Shown: positions 26,016 through 35,102, counted from the first letter of the stretch. The stretch: DNA of 64,000 nt from Bradyrhizobium jicamae (GCF_018130215.1 NZ_JAFCKQ010000035.1:1-64000); one strand, 5' to 3'. Made by a program: numbers and translations. Notes: generated from the letters alone by a model not told the origin.

Positions 26016-26693
26016 ATGCGCAAAACCCTGCAGTTCGCCGCGCTCTGTGCCGGCACCTTCCTGGCTGCATCGCCCTGCTTCGCGCGCGCCGCGGGCGGCA
26101 TCCATTCCGCACCGGCCAGGGCTGCCCCGGTCAACCGGTCGGCGCCGGTCGCTCGCTCGATGCCGTCGCGTGTCCCCGTGCCCCAGCACGTTGCCCGGCC
26201 CGGCGCGCCGACCGTGCACCAGCCCGTGCATCGCGAGCTCCTTGGCGCCAATCCGGTCCGCCACGCGCCGGAACGGTTCGTGAGGTTTCATGGCGGCATG
26301 ATCGGAATCCCGCCGCTGATCGCACTGCCCGAGCCTGTCTTTCTGGATGTGCCCGATCTCGGCGAAGTCATTGTCCCGCACGAAACCTACGTCGCCGTGT
26401 ATCCATTGCTGACCTCGGACAGCGAGGCCGATCATGAGAAGGCGTTCTCGCTCCTCAAGGAGCAGGTCGAGCGCGATCCTCAAAGTCTCCAGCGCTCGAA
26501 CCCGGTCGTTGTGGCGGCGCCTCAGGCGCGGCGGCCTTATACGTGTCCAGATTGCAAGGATGGTGCTCAGATCCTGCTGGCATGCAGGCCGGTTGGCAAC
26601 TGCGACCAATCCGAGCTGCTCGTCGGCAGTGCACAGAAGCCGGCGCACCTCGCGCCGGCACGCCCGGCCGATCCCCAGAAGCCCGTCAACTAG
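26016..26693 (+). CDS. Exported hypothetical protein
   Basis: A 225-residue protein with a signal peptide (MRKTLQFAALCAGTFLAASPCFARA) and a Pro/Ala/His/Arg-rich, low-complexity first third (repeated PVNRSAPVARS and HVARPGAPTVHQPVH). The middle is more ordered (VFLDVPDLGEVIVPHETYVAV) and the C-terminus has a CPDCKDGAQ motif with later cysteines that could bind metal or form disulfides. GGAG eight bases upstream supports the ATG at 26016. No known family. Confidence 0.6.
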   Translation: MRKTLQFAALCAGTFLAASPCFARAAGGIHSAPARAAPVNRSAPVARSMPSRVPVPQHVARPGAPTVHQPVHRELLGANPVRHAPERFVRFHGGMIGIPPLIALPEPVFLDVPDLGEVIVPHETYVAVYPLLTSDSEADHEKAFSLLKEQVERDPQSLQRSNPVVVAAPQARRPYTCPDCKDGAQILLACRPVGNCDQSELLVGSAQKPAHLAPARPADPQKPVN

Positions 26694-26721
26694 CTCTCAA
26701 CGCGACGATATCAGCCCCACT

Positions 26722-26754
26722 CGGCGCGGTCCGCAGGACGTCCGGACCGCGCCG
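26722..26754. terminator. Perfect 11-bp hairpin between convergent genes
   Basis: CGGCGCGGTCC (26722-26732) pairs exactly with GGACCGCGCCG (26744-26754). It lies between the ends of the plus-strand gene at 26016 and the minus-strand RND gene and probably acts in both directions; TTGTCGG follows on the plus side. Confidence 0.65.
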
Positions 26755-26800
26755 TTGTCGGCTGTCTGGACGCCCGCCGTATCGCCAAACATCGGCTTGC

Positions 26801-29800
26801 CTACTCCGCGGCCTGCGCCAGGCGCTTGTCCAGCGGCACGATCTCGGCAGACGACCCATCCTGCTTGCGGTGCACGAGGCTGAAGACGACGGGCACGAAC
26901 ATCAAGGTCGCGATCGTGGAGAACATCAGGCCTCCGATCACGGCGCGCCCGAGCGGGGCGTTCTGCTCGCCGCCTTCGCCGAGGCCGAGCGCCATCGGCA
27001 GCATGCCGATGATCATCGCGAGCGCCGTCATCACGACGGGGCGGATACGGACGAAGCCGGCTTCCAGTGCCGCCGCGCGCGGGTCGCCGAGCTCGGCATA
27101 GCGCTCGCGCGCAAAGCTGATCACGAGCACGCTGTTGGCGGTCGCGACACCCATGCACATGATGGCGCCGGTCAGGGCCGGCACCGACAGCGTGGTCTCG
27201 GTCATGAACAGCACCCAGACGATGCCGGCCAGTGCCGCCGGCAACGCGGTGACGATCACGAAGGGATCCGACCACGACTGGAAGTTCACCACGATCAACA
27301 GATAGATCAGGACGATGGCGCCGAGCAGTCCGAACAGCAGGCCGGAGAACGAGCTCTCCATGGTCTGCACCTGGCCGACCAGCGACACCGTGCTGCCCTT
27401 GGGCAGGCTCTTCGCGTTGTCCGCGATCAGCTTGCGAATATCGGCTGCAACCGCCCCCAGGTCGCGCCCCTGCGGCGTGGCGTAGATCTGCACCATCGAC
27501 TGGATGTCGTATTGCGACACCACGGCATTCGAGCTGGCACGCGTGATGTTCGCGATGCCGCCGAGCAGCACCGGCTGCTGCACGCCGGGCGCGGTCATCG
27601 GCAGCGCCTCCAGCGAGCCGAGCGTGTCGAGCTGATATTGCGGCGTCTGCATCACGATGGAATAGGACACTCCGTTGTTCGGATCGAGGTAATAGGTCGG
27701 CGCCACCTGGGAGCTGCCGGCGAGATTCACCACCATGCTGTTGGCGATGTCGCGCTCGGTCAGGCCGACATATTGCGCGCGCGTGCGGTCGACATCGACG
27801 TTGAAGGTCGGGTTGCGGGCCGATTGCTGGATGCGGGCATCGGCAACGCCGGGGATGTGGCGCAGCTTCTCCAGCAGATTGCTGGCATAGGTGAAATTGC
27901 CGTCGAGATTGGCGCCGCGGATTTCGATGTCGATCGGCGCCGGCGCGCCGAAGTTCAGGATCTGGTTGACGATGTCGGCCGGCAGGAACGCGAACGTCGT
28001 GCCGGGGAACAGTCGCGGCAGCTGTTCGCGCAAGGCCCTGATGTAGCCGTCGGTCGGCGCGTGCCCTTCCCGCAGCTTGATCTGGATGTCGCCGTCCTGC
28101 GAACCGATCAGGCCGGTGTTGTTGTAGGTCATGTTGATGCCGGAGATCGGCACGCCGATATTGTCGGTCATGGTCTCGATCTCGCCGGACGGAATCACCG
28201 TTCGGATCACCTTCTGGATCCTTGCGAACTGGTCGGCGGAATCCTCGACGCGGGTGCCGACCTGGGTCCTCACGTGCATCAGGATCTGGCCGGCATCGAC
28301 AGAGGGAAAGAAGTTTCGCCCGAGATAGGGCACCAGCAGGAACGACAGCGCGACGATGCTGACGAAGCCCGCGACGAAGGTTGGCCGATGATCGAGCGCA
28401 AGCGCGAGCAGATCGCGGTAGCCGGCGCGCATGCGCTCGAATCCGGCTTCGAAGCCGCGCTGGAACCGGACCAACGGGTTGCGTGAGGGCGGCGCTCCGT
28501 CGTGATGATGCACATGCGGATGCAGCAGGTATTTCGCCATCGTCGGCACCAGCGTGCGCGACAGGATGAACGACCACATCATCGCGAACATCACGGCTTC
28601 CGCCATCGGCACGAACAGGAAGCGCGCCACGCCCTGCAGGAAGAACATCGGCACGAACACGATGCAGATGCAGAGCAGCGAGACGAAGGCCGGCACCACG
28701 ATCTGGTTGGCGCCGTCGAGGATGGCTCGCTCGACCTGCTTGCCCTGCTCGAGATGGTAATTGATGTTCTCGATCGTGACCGTCGCCTCGTCGACGAGAA
28801 TGCCGACCGCGAGCGCAAGACCACCCAGCGTCATGATGTTGAGCGTCTCGCCGATGGCGGACAGCATGATGATCGAGCCGAGCACGGCAAGCGGGATCGA
28901 GGTGGCGATGATGATGGTCGAGCGCCAGCTGCCCAGGAACAGCAGGATCATCACGCTGGTCAGGAGCGCGGCGATGACGCCCTCGCGGGCGACGCCGGTG
29001 ATGGCGCCGCGGACGAAGATCGACTGGTCGCCGACGAAATCGATCTTCAGCGCCGAAGGCAGCGACGACTTGAAGTCCTCGACCTTCTTCTTGATGCCGT
29101 CGATGATGTCGAGCGTCGAGATCGAGCCCGCCTTCAGCACCATCATCAGCACCGAACGGTTGCCGTTGACATGGACGATGTTGGTCTGCGGCGGGTTGCC
29201 GTCGCGGATCGTGGCGACGTCGCGGACATAGACCATCGCACCGTTGACGGCCTTGATCGGCAGGTCGCCGAAGTCCTGGATCTTCAGCGGCGAGTTGTTG
29301 AGCTGCAGGGTGTATTCGAACTGGCCGATCTTCTCGGTGCCGACAGGCGTGATCAGGTTCTGCGCCGCCAGCGTGTTGGCGACATCCTGGCCGGACAGGC
29401 CGCGCGCCTGCAATGCGGTCGGATCGAGGTCGATCTGGATCTGCCGCTGCTTGCCGCCATAAGGATACGGGATCGCAGCCCCGGGCACCGTGACCAGCGG
29501 CGTGCGCAGCTGGTTGATGCCGATGTCGGCGAGGTTCTGCTCGGTGAGACCCTCGCCCGACAGCGCGAGCTGGATGATCGGAACGGTGGAAGCGTTGTAG
29601 TTCAGGACCAGCGGCGGGGTGGCGCCGGGTGGCAATTGCTTCAGCAGCGTCTGCGAGATCGCCGTGACCTGGGCGTTCGCGGTACGGATGTCGACATTCG
29701 GCTGGAAGAAGATCTTGACGATGCCGATGCCGTTATAGGAATTCGCGACGATGTGTTCGATGTCGTTGACCGTGGTCGTGAGCGCCCGCTCGAACGGCGT

Positions 29801-29995
29801 CGTGATGCGGCCGGACATCTGGTCCGGCGGCAATCCGGTGTACTGCCAGACCACGCCGATCACGGGAATGCGAATTTCCGGGAAGATGTCGGTCGGCGTC
29901 CGCATCGCCGCCAGCGGACCGATGATCAGAATGAGCAGGGCCAGCACCACGAAGGTGTATGGCCGCCGCAGCGCTATGCCGACAATCTCGTTCAT
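26801..29995 (-). CDS. RND superfamily efflux transporter permease, atypical relay
   Basis: A 1064-residue inner-membrane RND protein with two large periplasmic loops and the expected twelve helices. The TM4 motif reads GILVDEATVTIEN, with Asp402-Glu403 where AcrB has Asp-Asp. In TM10 the segment GVATANSVLVISF aligns with AcrB GLSAKNAILIVEF, so the essential Lys940 is replaced by Ala. RIRPVVMTALAMIIGMLPMA keeps the conserved Arg. A His-rich cytoplasmic linker (HPHVHHHDG, near residue 500) follows TM6. No membrane fusion protein or outer membrane factor gene is next to it. Substrate unknown; it may be a metal, lipid or hydrophobic-compound exporter. Confidence 0.88.
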   Translation of the reverse strand: MNEIVGIALRRPYTFVVLALLILIIGPLAAMRTPTDIFPEIRIPVIGVVWQYTGLPPDQMSGRITTPFERALTTTVNDIEHIVANSYNGIGIVKIFFQPNVDIRTANAQVTAISQTLLKQLPPGATPPLVLNYNASTVPIIQLALSGEGLTEQNLADIGINQLRTPLVTVPGAAIPYPYGGKQRQIQIDLDPTALQARGLSGQDVANTLAAQNLITPVGTEKIGQFEYTLQLNNSPLKIQDFGDLPIKAVNGAMVYVRDVATIRDGNPPQTNIVHVNGNRSVLMMVLKAGSISTLDIIDGIKKKVEDFKSSLPSALKIDFVGDQSIFVRGAITGVAREGVIAALLTSVMILLFLGSWRSTIIIATSIPLAVLGSIIMLSAIGETLNIMTLGGLALAVGILVDEATVTIENINYHLEQGKQVERAILDGANQIVVPAFVSLLCICIVFVPMFFLQGVARFLFVPMAEAVMFAMMWSFILSRTLVPTMAKYLLHPHVHHHDGAPPSRNPLVRFQRGFEAGFERMRAGYRDLLALALDHRPTFVAGFVSIVALSFLLVPYLGRNFFPSVDAGQILMHVRTQVGTRVEDSADQFARIQKVIRTVIPSGEIETMTDNIGVPISGINMTYNNTGLIGSQDGDIQIKLREGHAPTDGYIRALREQLPRLFPGTTFAFLPADIVNQILNFGAPAPIDIEIRGANLDGNFTYASNLLEKLRHIPGVADARIQQSARNPTFNVDVDRTRAQYVGLTERDIANSMVVNLAGSSQVAPTYYLDPNNGVSYSIVMQTPQYQLDTLGSLEALPMTAPGVQQPVLLGGIANITRASSNAVVSQYDIQSMVQIYATPQGRDLGAVAADIRKLIADNAKSLPKGSTVSLVGQVQTMESSFSGLLFGLLGAIVLIYLLIVVNFQSWSDPFVIVTALPAALAGIVWVLFMTETTLSVPALTGAIMCMGVATANSVLVISFARERYAELGDPRAAALEAGFVRIRPVVMTALAMIIGMLPMALGLGEGGEQNAPLGRAVIGGLMFSTIATLMFVPVVFSLVHRKQDGSSAEIVPLDKRLAQAAE

Positions 29996-30378
29996 TCACA
30001 CGCATCTCGATCGATCGCGCTTGCAAAGCAAACCTCGCGCCACGCGCTTCTGGCATTGCGGAAACCGATTTTCCAATCACTAAAGTCTCATCCGACAGTT
30101 GATCGTCATCACTTTCCGGCAATGTTTCCGCAGGGAAATAACGGGCACGGCGTTTCGCGCGCGGAGTGATCGCGATCGCGCATTTTGCCCATTTCTTCGT
30201 CACGATATCTGTCGTGGAGATCACGCAAACGTGGTCGTTGCCAGCGCAAGTATCTGCAGTCGGCGCGGCGAAGGCCTGCGACCATGCCGCAGATCAGACG
30301 TCCGGAGCTCCGTCCGATCGAAACGGAACGCAGCTCTGCCGGTGATGATCCTGTTCATCTGTTGCTCCCCTGAGCGCT
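29996..30378. other. Intergenic region without supported gene
   Basis: This 383-bp gap includes the promoter of the minus-strand RND gene. Short plus-strand ORFs here are Arg-rich and look like noise. I see no clear hairpin or operator. Confidence 0.35.
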
Positions 30379-30789
30379 CTAGAAAAAGCCGTCGAGGAAT
30401 GCGGCCGTCGCGTCCGAGAGGCCGACGATCTTGTTGGTCGCCTGGCGATAGAATTTGAAGTTGAGTTCGGTCTCGGGCTTTCCGTCCTTCCAGTCCTTGA
30501 AGCGCTTCAACTCGTTACGTCCCAATGGCTGCCTTGCCGACGCGACGCATCTGACTGCGATGCTCACACGCGGGGTTTGCCTGGCGACGCCGGGCTTGCG
30601 CGGGACCGGTTCGGCCGAGGTGACGACGGCGCGCCCAACCAGGCCTTGGCCACCCTCGTTCTCGCTCGCGAACACGAAGACGACGTCGCCGGGGGCGATA
30701 TGCTTGCCGCCATACATCGTCTTCTGCATCGGGAAGGCGAAGGTCATCGCCTTGGGATCGCATATCTCGGTTTTGATTGCATAAGCCAT
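30379..30789 (-). CDS. Conserved hypothetical protein
   Basis: A 136-residue soluble protein without signal or membrane segment. It is likely real: it has balanced composition, a defined N-terminus (MAYAIKTEICDPKAMTFAFP) and the pattern of a small b-barrel (APGDVVFVFASENEGGQGLVGRAVV), reminiscent of PUA/EVE-like domains that bind modified nucleic acid, though the match is weak. The C-terminal part (ELKRFKDWKDGKPETELNFK) is charged. I cannot assign a function. Confidence 0.6.
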   Translation of the reverse strand: MAYAIKTEICDPKAMTFAFPMQKTMYGGKHIAPGDVVFVFASENEGGQGLVGRAVVTSAEPVPRKPGVARQTPRVSIAVRCVASARQPLGRNELKRFKDWKDGKPETELNFKFYRQATNKIVGLSDATAAFLDGFF

Positions 30790-31002
30790 GGCATGCCCGT
30801 GAGCGGGATCGGGTGGCCCTTGGCGTCAACACGGTCGTGGCCACCCACCGGATTTGACCGCCGGCCGCACATAGAGCACTGCAAACCGTCCCGGTTTGGG
30901 GCGGAAACCGGCATTTTCTGGTGATTTTGGCCTCGCGCTCCCTGTCCGCTTGATTCGGCGGGTTTTTCCCCCGTCGAGGTTGTGCTATGCGGAACCTTTC
31001 AA

Positions 31003-31515
31003 ATGATGTCCGGTTTTGGTCGCATGGTCGAACTTGCTCCCCGGAATGCCCAAACGATCGGCGGCCTCGGCGTGCAGCCAATCGCGATCGGCGCCGTCGC
31101 ATTGGTGCTCGTGCTGTTCGGCATCGGCTCGATCGCGCTGTGGCGCAGCTTTCCCGGCAACGCACCGGAGACCGATCGCGCAGTCGCCGCCCGCCAGTTG
31201 CAGGCAAAGACAGCGCAGGTTTCCGAGGCTCTGGTGGAAAAGACCAAGGGGCTTGAGGCCACCCAGCAGGAATCGATCGACCAGTTGCAGACGGCGCAGG
31301 ACGAGCTTCAGACCATGCGCCGGCAGCTCGCCGCGCAGCAGGCCGAGACCAAGAAGCTCTCCGACCAGGTCACGGCCCTCAGCGAGGCAGTCGAAAGCCT
31401 GCGTCAGTCCTTTGCCAGCACCCAGACCAGCGACCAGAGTGCGGAGGACGCGCCGCGCAAGCGGTCCAACGCGACCCGGACCTCTCGCCACCGGCGAGGC
31501 AGGTCGCACGGCTGA
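31003..31515 (+). CDS. Single-pass membrane protein with coiled coil
   Basis: A 170-residue protein with one transmembrane helix (about residues 31-52, IAIGAVALVLVLFGIGSIAL) followed by a long coiled-coil region rich in Gln, Glu and Ala (residues 65-150, QLQAKTAQVSEALVEKTKG and heptads through KLSDQVTALSEAV) and a basic C-terminal tail (RHRRGRSHG). GGAAC precedes the ATG at 31003. The topology fits a scaffold or septal/envelope protein, but no family is recognised. Confidence 0.65.
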   Translation: MMSGFGRMVELAPRNAQTIGGLGVQPIAIGAVALVLVLFGIGSIALWRSFPGNAPETDRAVAARQLQAKTAQVSEALVEKTKGLEATQQESIDQLQTAQDELQTMRRQLAAQQAETKKLSDQVTALSEAVESLRQSFASTQTSDQSAEDAPRKRSNATRTSRHRRGRSHG

Positions 31516-31663
31516 CATCCCGAGCGGTGCCGCAGTATGTCCGAACGACTGCCGCGCTCGGGAGCGCAGATCTTCGCAAAAACACGGGCTTCGGGGTGTC
31601 TTGTCGAACGCGGGCGGCGATCCCCGAGCCCCTAAGCCCAGCAACGTGAATTAATCCGAACTT

Positions 31664-31679
31664 TGTGAACTGCTTCACA
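31664..31679 (+). promoter_or_regulatory. CRP-consensus palindrome TGTGA-N6-TCACA
   Basis: Exact TGTGA (31664-31668) and TCACA (31675-31679) flank six bases, the textbook cAMP-CRP consensus also used by rhizobial Clr proteins. It lies in the 442-bp gap 31516-31957, 279 bp upstream of the dienelactone hydrolase start. The rest of the gap shows no supported gene. Confidence 0.5.
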
Positions 31680-31957
31680 CGCCCGCAAAAGAAACCGGGT
31701 CATGGTGCAAGCACCGGATGGCGTGAGCCGATTTCAATATCCGGGGCTGGCAAGGTCGTTGACGGTATACTGCGTCGACGGCCTTGTTTTTTTGGTCCCG
31801 CTCGGTCGCGAGGTCGGTACGCCCGGCCTCAAGCTGGACGCCGGGCACATGAAAAATGACGCGCAGCCTGCGCGGGCCCCGGCACCGGGTTGAAGGCCTA
31901 GCGCAGGAATCCGTGGTATGCCAATGTAGTGCTGTGCCAAACCCGCCGGAGGACAGC

Positions 31958-32752
31958 ATGCGAACGAACATAGTGGGAGCACTTTGCGCCATCGCGATGG
32001 TCGCGAGCGCACACGCGGCAGTCAAGGAAGAGCCGGTCACCTACACGGACGGCCAGACCACGATGAAGGGCTTCGTCGTCTACGACGACGCGACCCAGGC
32101 CAAGCGGCCCGGGATCGTCATGGTGCACGAATGGTGGGGCATCACCCCGCATATCCACAATGAAGCGCGGAAATTCGCGGAGCAGGGCTACGTCGCCTTC
32201 ATTGCGGACATGTACGGCGACGCCAAGACCGCCGACAATCCGAAGGACGCCGGCGCGCTTTCGGGGTCCGTGATGAAGGACCCGAAGGCGATGGAGTCGC
32301 GTTTCAACGCAGCGCGGGAGCAACTCACCAAGCAGGCCTCGGTCAATCCCCAGCGGATCGGCGCCGTCGGCTACTGCTTCGGCGGCGCGGTGGTGCTGAA
32401 CATGGCGCGCGCCGGCGCCGATCTCCGCGCCGTCGCCGGCTTCCACGCAACACTTGGTCTGAACACGCCCGCGCCGGCGCCAGGAGCCGTCAAAGCGAAA
32501 ATCCTCATTCTGAACGGCGCGGACGACCCGTTCGTGAAGCGCGAACAGTATGACGCGCTCAAGAAGGATTTCGACGCCGCGAAAGCCGACTATCGGATCA
32601 TCGAGTATCCCGGCGCCGTGCATGCGTTCACGAACCCCGAGGCCACCGAGCTCGGCAAGAAATTCAACTTGCCCCTCAGATACGACGCCAAGGCTGATCA
32701 GGAATCAAAGGCCGAAGCAGCCAAATTGTTTGCCGCAACCCTGAAGCAATAG
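31958..32752 (+). CDS. Exported dienelactone hydrolase family protein
   Basis: A 264-residue a/b hydrolase with a signal peptide (MRTNIVGALCAIAMVASAHA). The nucleophile is Cys140 in the elbow GAVGYCFGGAVVLN, with the acid Asp in NGADDPFVKREQ and His in PGAVHAFTNPEA, matching dienelactone hydrolase (Cys-Asp-His). The conserved VMVHEWWGITPHI segment supplies the oxyanion site. An exported form is unusual for ring-cleavage pathways and hints at another lactone, ester or quinone-methide substrate. GGAGG six bases before the ATG supports the start. A terminator follows. Confidence 0.87.
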   Translation: MRTNIVGALCAIAMVASAHAAVKEEPVTYTDGQTTMKGFVVYDDATQAKRPGIVMVHEWWGITPHIHNEARKFAEQGYVAFIADMYGDAKTADNPKDAGALSGSVMKDPKAMESRFNAAREQLTKQASVNPQRIGAVGYCFGGAVVLNMARAGADLRAVAGFHATLGLNTPAPAPGAVKAKILILNGADDPFVKREQYDALKKDFDAAKADYRIIEYPGAVHAFTNPEATELGKKFNLPLRYDAKADQESKAEAAKLFAATLKQ

Positions 32753-32754
32753 GC

Positions 32755-32781
32755 AAAAAGGCCACCTGACGGTGGCCTTTT
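32755..32781 (+). terminator. Rho-independent terminator
   Basis: AAAAAGGCCACC and GGTGGCCTTTT form a stem with loop TGAC, ending in a T run, 2 bp after the dienelactone hydrolase stop codon. Confidence 0.9.
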
Positions 32782-32902
32782 CGTTCTGTGGCTGGCCTGG
32801 CCGCGGGACAGGCAGGACCACGTTTCACGCCGGCAATTTGCCGCGCACGAGATGATCGGCGCGGACGCCTTGCAGCGCACCCGGCCGTCCTGCACCGTCA
32901 GT

Positions 32903-33409
32903 TCAGTTGCAAACCTGCACGTTCCGGATACGCCAGCCATAGGGCGTCATCACCCGATGGTGGACGATGTAGCATCCGCCTTCACCGTAACCGTAACCGT
33001 ACCCGTCGTCGTAGCCGTAGCCGTAACCGGCGTAGTAGGGATCGCCGTAGTAACCGTCATAATAGCCGTAGGGATAACCCACGGCGGCGTAGCCCAATCC
33101 GAAGCCGATCGCAGCGGCCGCATACGGGAAGCCGCGGCGATAGTAGCCGCCATGCCATCCGTGGCCGCCCCACGCACCACCCACGCCCGCAGCCCGGATG
33201 CCCGGAGCGCCGACAAAGCCGCCGCGGAAGCCCCCGACACCGCCGTGGAAGCCGCCACCGCCAAACCCGCCGCCGTGGAAACCACCGCCGCCAAACCCGC
33301 CGCCATGGAAGCCGCCGCCACCAAATCCGCCCCGAGCGGAAGCGGTATCGACCGAGAGCAAGCCAGCCGCGGCAGTCGCCATCAAGGCAATCATCGTCTT
33401 ACGCAACAT
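32903..33409 (-). CDS. Exported Gly/Tyr-rich repeat protein
   Basis: A 168-residue protein with a signal peptide (cleavage near TASA, residue 25) followed by three to four GGGGFHGGGF decamers, then a Tyr/Gly-rich region (YYDGYYGDPYYAGYGYGYDD) and a C-terminal CYIVHHRVMTPYGWRIRNVQVCN with two cysteines. Such proteins occur in rhizobial periplasms and surfaces; function unknown. AGAGGAG precedes the start; an in-frame GTG one codon upstream (33412) is possible. The decamers are encoded by 30-bp repeats. Confidence 0.7.
   Translation of the reverse strand: MLRKTMIALMATAAAGLLSVDTASARGGFGGGGFHGGGFGGGGFHGGGFGGGGFHGGVGGFRGGFVGAPGIRAAGVGGAWGGHGWHGGYYRRGFPYAAAAIGFGLGYAAVGYPYGYYDGYYGDPYYAGYGYGYDDGYGYGYGEGGCYIVHHRVMTPYGWRIRNVQVCN
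33239..33335. repeat. 30-bp tandem repeats within the Gly-rich gene
   Basis: Three near-identical 30-bp units (minus-strand sense coding GGGGFHGGGF) lie head to tail at about 33239-33335. Copy number changes by slippage would lengthen or shorten the protein in frame. Confidence 0.6.
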
Positions 33410-33551
33410 CACTCGTCACTCCTCTTTAAACCTCCGACGCGTCATCGCGTCCAATATGCTAACCCAATGTAAGATCATGCCTTACCGGACGTTGGGAGGT
33501 CGCGCTCACTTCTGCGCGACCCCCGTTCATCAAACCACAGGCCCGGCCATC

Positions 33552-33857
33552 CTAACAGCCGCGGCAAATGCCCTTCAGCCGGCGGTCGACCGACGTGTTC
33601 TCGTTGGTGATGGCCTGGTCGACGCTCTTCGGGTGCGCCGAGCCTGTGGTGACGCCCTCACCCGTGTTCAGCTTGTTGCCGGAGGACTGCGCGGTACCGG
33701 CGCTGTTGGTGCCGCGCGGCGGCGCAGCTTGCGGAGACGTCGTACTGTTTGTCGAAGGGGTGCCCGTACCCGATCCGGTGCCTTGAGCGAAGGCGGCCGG
33801 AAGCGCCAGCAGGATTGCGATTGTGGCGAGCGTGGCGGTGGCGGATAATTTGCGCAT
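33552..33857 (-). CDS. Exported low-complexity hypothetical protein
   Basis: A 101-residue protein with a signal peptide (MRKLSATATLATIAILLALPAAFAQ) and a Gly/Ser/Thr/Asn-rich mature part (TGSGTGTPSTNSTTSPQAAP). The C-terminus is more ordered (SVDQAITNENTSVDRRLKGICRGC) and ends in a CRGC pair. AAGGAG precedes the ATG. The protein may be anchored or disordered; no family is known. It is divergent from the small plus-strand gene at 33937. Confidence 0.65.
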   Translation of the reverse strand: MRKLSATATLATIAILLALPAAFAQGTGSGTGTPSTNSTTSPQAAPPRGTNSAGTAQSSGNKLNTGEGVTTGSAHPKSVDQAITNENTSVDRRLKGICRGC

Positions 33858-33936
33858 CGGAATTCTCCTTGCCGGGATCAACAATCCCGCAACAAGGCAG
33901 TTCCTGAAGGCACTGGAGCAAGGCGATTTGCGCAAG

Positions 33937-34164
33937 ATGATCGAGTTCGACGACGACACGTTCGACAAGCTGAAGCAGCTTGGACGCGACCGGATGGCCA
34001 CCCTGCAGGAGCTGGCCGACGAGGCCTTCGCAGATCTCCTGAAGAAGCATGGCATCCCGATCGACCTGAAGGATGCGCTGCGCAAAAGCGCCAGGCTCGG
34101 GGATGCGTCGAAGCAAGAGAGCGCGCCACCGAGACGCGCGCCCAAGCGCACCAGGAAAATGTAA
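33937..34164 (+). CDS. Small basic hypothetical protein
   Basis: A 75-residue protein (MIEFDDDTFDKLKQLGRDRM...) with an amphipathic helical middle (TLQELADEAFADLLKKHGIP) and a basic Arg/Lys/Pro tail. An upstream ATG at 33823 would overlap the divergent gene and lacks support. The helix-turn pattern resembles small ribbon-helix-helix or antitoxin-like proteins, but no partner toxin gene is present. Function unknown. Confidence 0.5.
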   Translation: MIEFDDDTFDKLKQLGRDRMATLQELADEAFADLLKKHGIPIDLKDALRKSARLGDASKQESAPPRRAPKRTRKM

Positions 34165-34170
34165 GAAGGT

Positions 34171-34701
34171 TCAGCCGATCTTCTTCAGGCCGGTTTTATA
34201 TTGCGGCCCCCGGATCACGTAGGACTTGGCCGGCCGCGTCATCGCCTCGATCTGTTCGGCATTGAGCGTGCGGACCACGCGCGCGGGCGCGCCGATGATC
34301 ATCGAGTATTCCGGAAACTCCTTGCCCTCCGTTATCACCGAGCCGGCACCGACGACGCTGCCGCGCCGGATGCGCGCGCCGTTCATCACGATCGATCCCA
34401 TCCCGATCAGCACGCCGTCTTCCAGCGTGCAGCCGTGTACGATCGCATTGTGGCCGATGGTCACATTGTTGCCGATGACCAGCGGAAAGCCGGGGTCGAC
34501 GTGCAGGGTCGAATTGTCCTGGACGTTGGAGCCCTCGCCGACCTCGATCCACTCATTGTCGCCGCGGAGCACGGCGTTGAACCAGACGCTCGCCCGCGGC
34601 TTGAGGCGCACCTTGCCGATCACAACGGCGTTGTCGGCGATGAAGTAGTTGCCGTCACCTGGAAGATCGGGGCCCTGCCCGTCGAGCTCGTAGATCGCCA
34701 T
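34171..34701 (-). CDS. Gamma-carbonic anhydrase family protein
   Basis: A 176-residue left-handed b-helix protein with hexapeptide repeats (VVIGKVRLK, LVIGNNVTIG, VLIGMGSIVMNG). The metal histidines are seen in STLHVDPG and TIGHNAIVHGC. Family members form trimers; some are active carbonic anhydrases and others are CaiE/PaaY-like thioesterase-associated proteins. It has the length and N-terminus (MAIYELDGQ) usual for the alphaproteobacterial type. Catalysis is unproven here. Confidence 0.88.
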   Translation of the reverse strand: MAIYELDGQGPDLPGDGNYFIADNAVVIGKVRLKPRASVWFNAVLRGDNEWIEVGEGSNVQDNSTLHVDPGFPLVIGNNVTIGHNAIVHGCTLEDGVLIGMGSIVMNGARIRRGSVVGAGSVITEGKEFPEYSMIIGAPARVVRTLNAEQIEAMTRPAKSYVIRGPQYKTGLKKIG

Positions 34702-34772
34702 GAAAGTCTCCTTAAATCATGAAGACCTTGGCACAGCGGCCCGCTTGCTTTCAAGCGAGGTGGATGATCCGC

Positions 34773-35102
34773 TCAGGCGAGCAGGCCGGCGGCGCGCAGC
34801 GTAATCACGAAGAAGGTGCCGGACATCAGGCTCCAGAAACCCGCGATGATCGTCGCCATCATCACGAATTCGAAGCGGCGGCGCTCGATGCGGGTGCCGC
34901 GCAGCGTGTTGCGCATGATGATGAAGGGCGCGGCGAAGACCAGAAACGGCACCGCGGCGAAGGTCTTCGGTGCGACGCCTTCGTGCAGCAGCCCGAAGCC
35001 GGCGGGGCGCTCGGCCATCGCCTGGTAACCGCTGGCGAGCGCACCGGCGAGGGCAAAACCAATGCAGAGCGAGAACAGGGAATTCAGGGCTTCGGGCGAC
35101 AT
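34773..35102 (-). CDS. Small conserved membrane protein
   Basis: A 109-residue protein with about three transmembrane helices (residues 8-26, 47-66, 83-103) separated by short loops with the basic GTRIERRRF segment. It is conserved-looking and probably one of the DUF-only inner membrane families of Nitrobacteraceae (name not certain). It sits 71 bp upstream of the carbonic anhydrase gene on the same strand and may be co-transcribed with it. No function assigned. Confidence 0.65.
   Translation of the reverse strand: MSPEALNSLFSLCIGFALAGALASGYQAMAERPAGFGLLHEGVAPKTFAAVPFLVFAAPFIIMRNTLRGTRIERRRFEFVMMATIIAGFWSLMSGTFFVITLRAAGLLA

Noticed and set aside
28502..30169. 555-codon plus-strand ORF over the RND gene
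   Set aside because: Same antisense artefact; the RND reading is unambiguous.
33239..33335. Possible CRISPR-like array
   Set aside because: The repeats are 30 bp but lie head to tail without unique spacers, inside a Gly-rich coding region. No cas genes are seen in the window.
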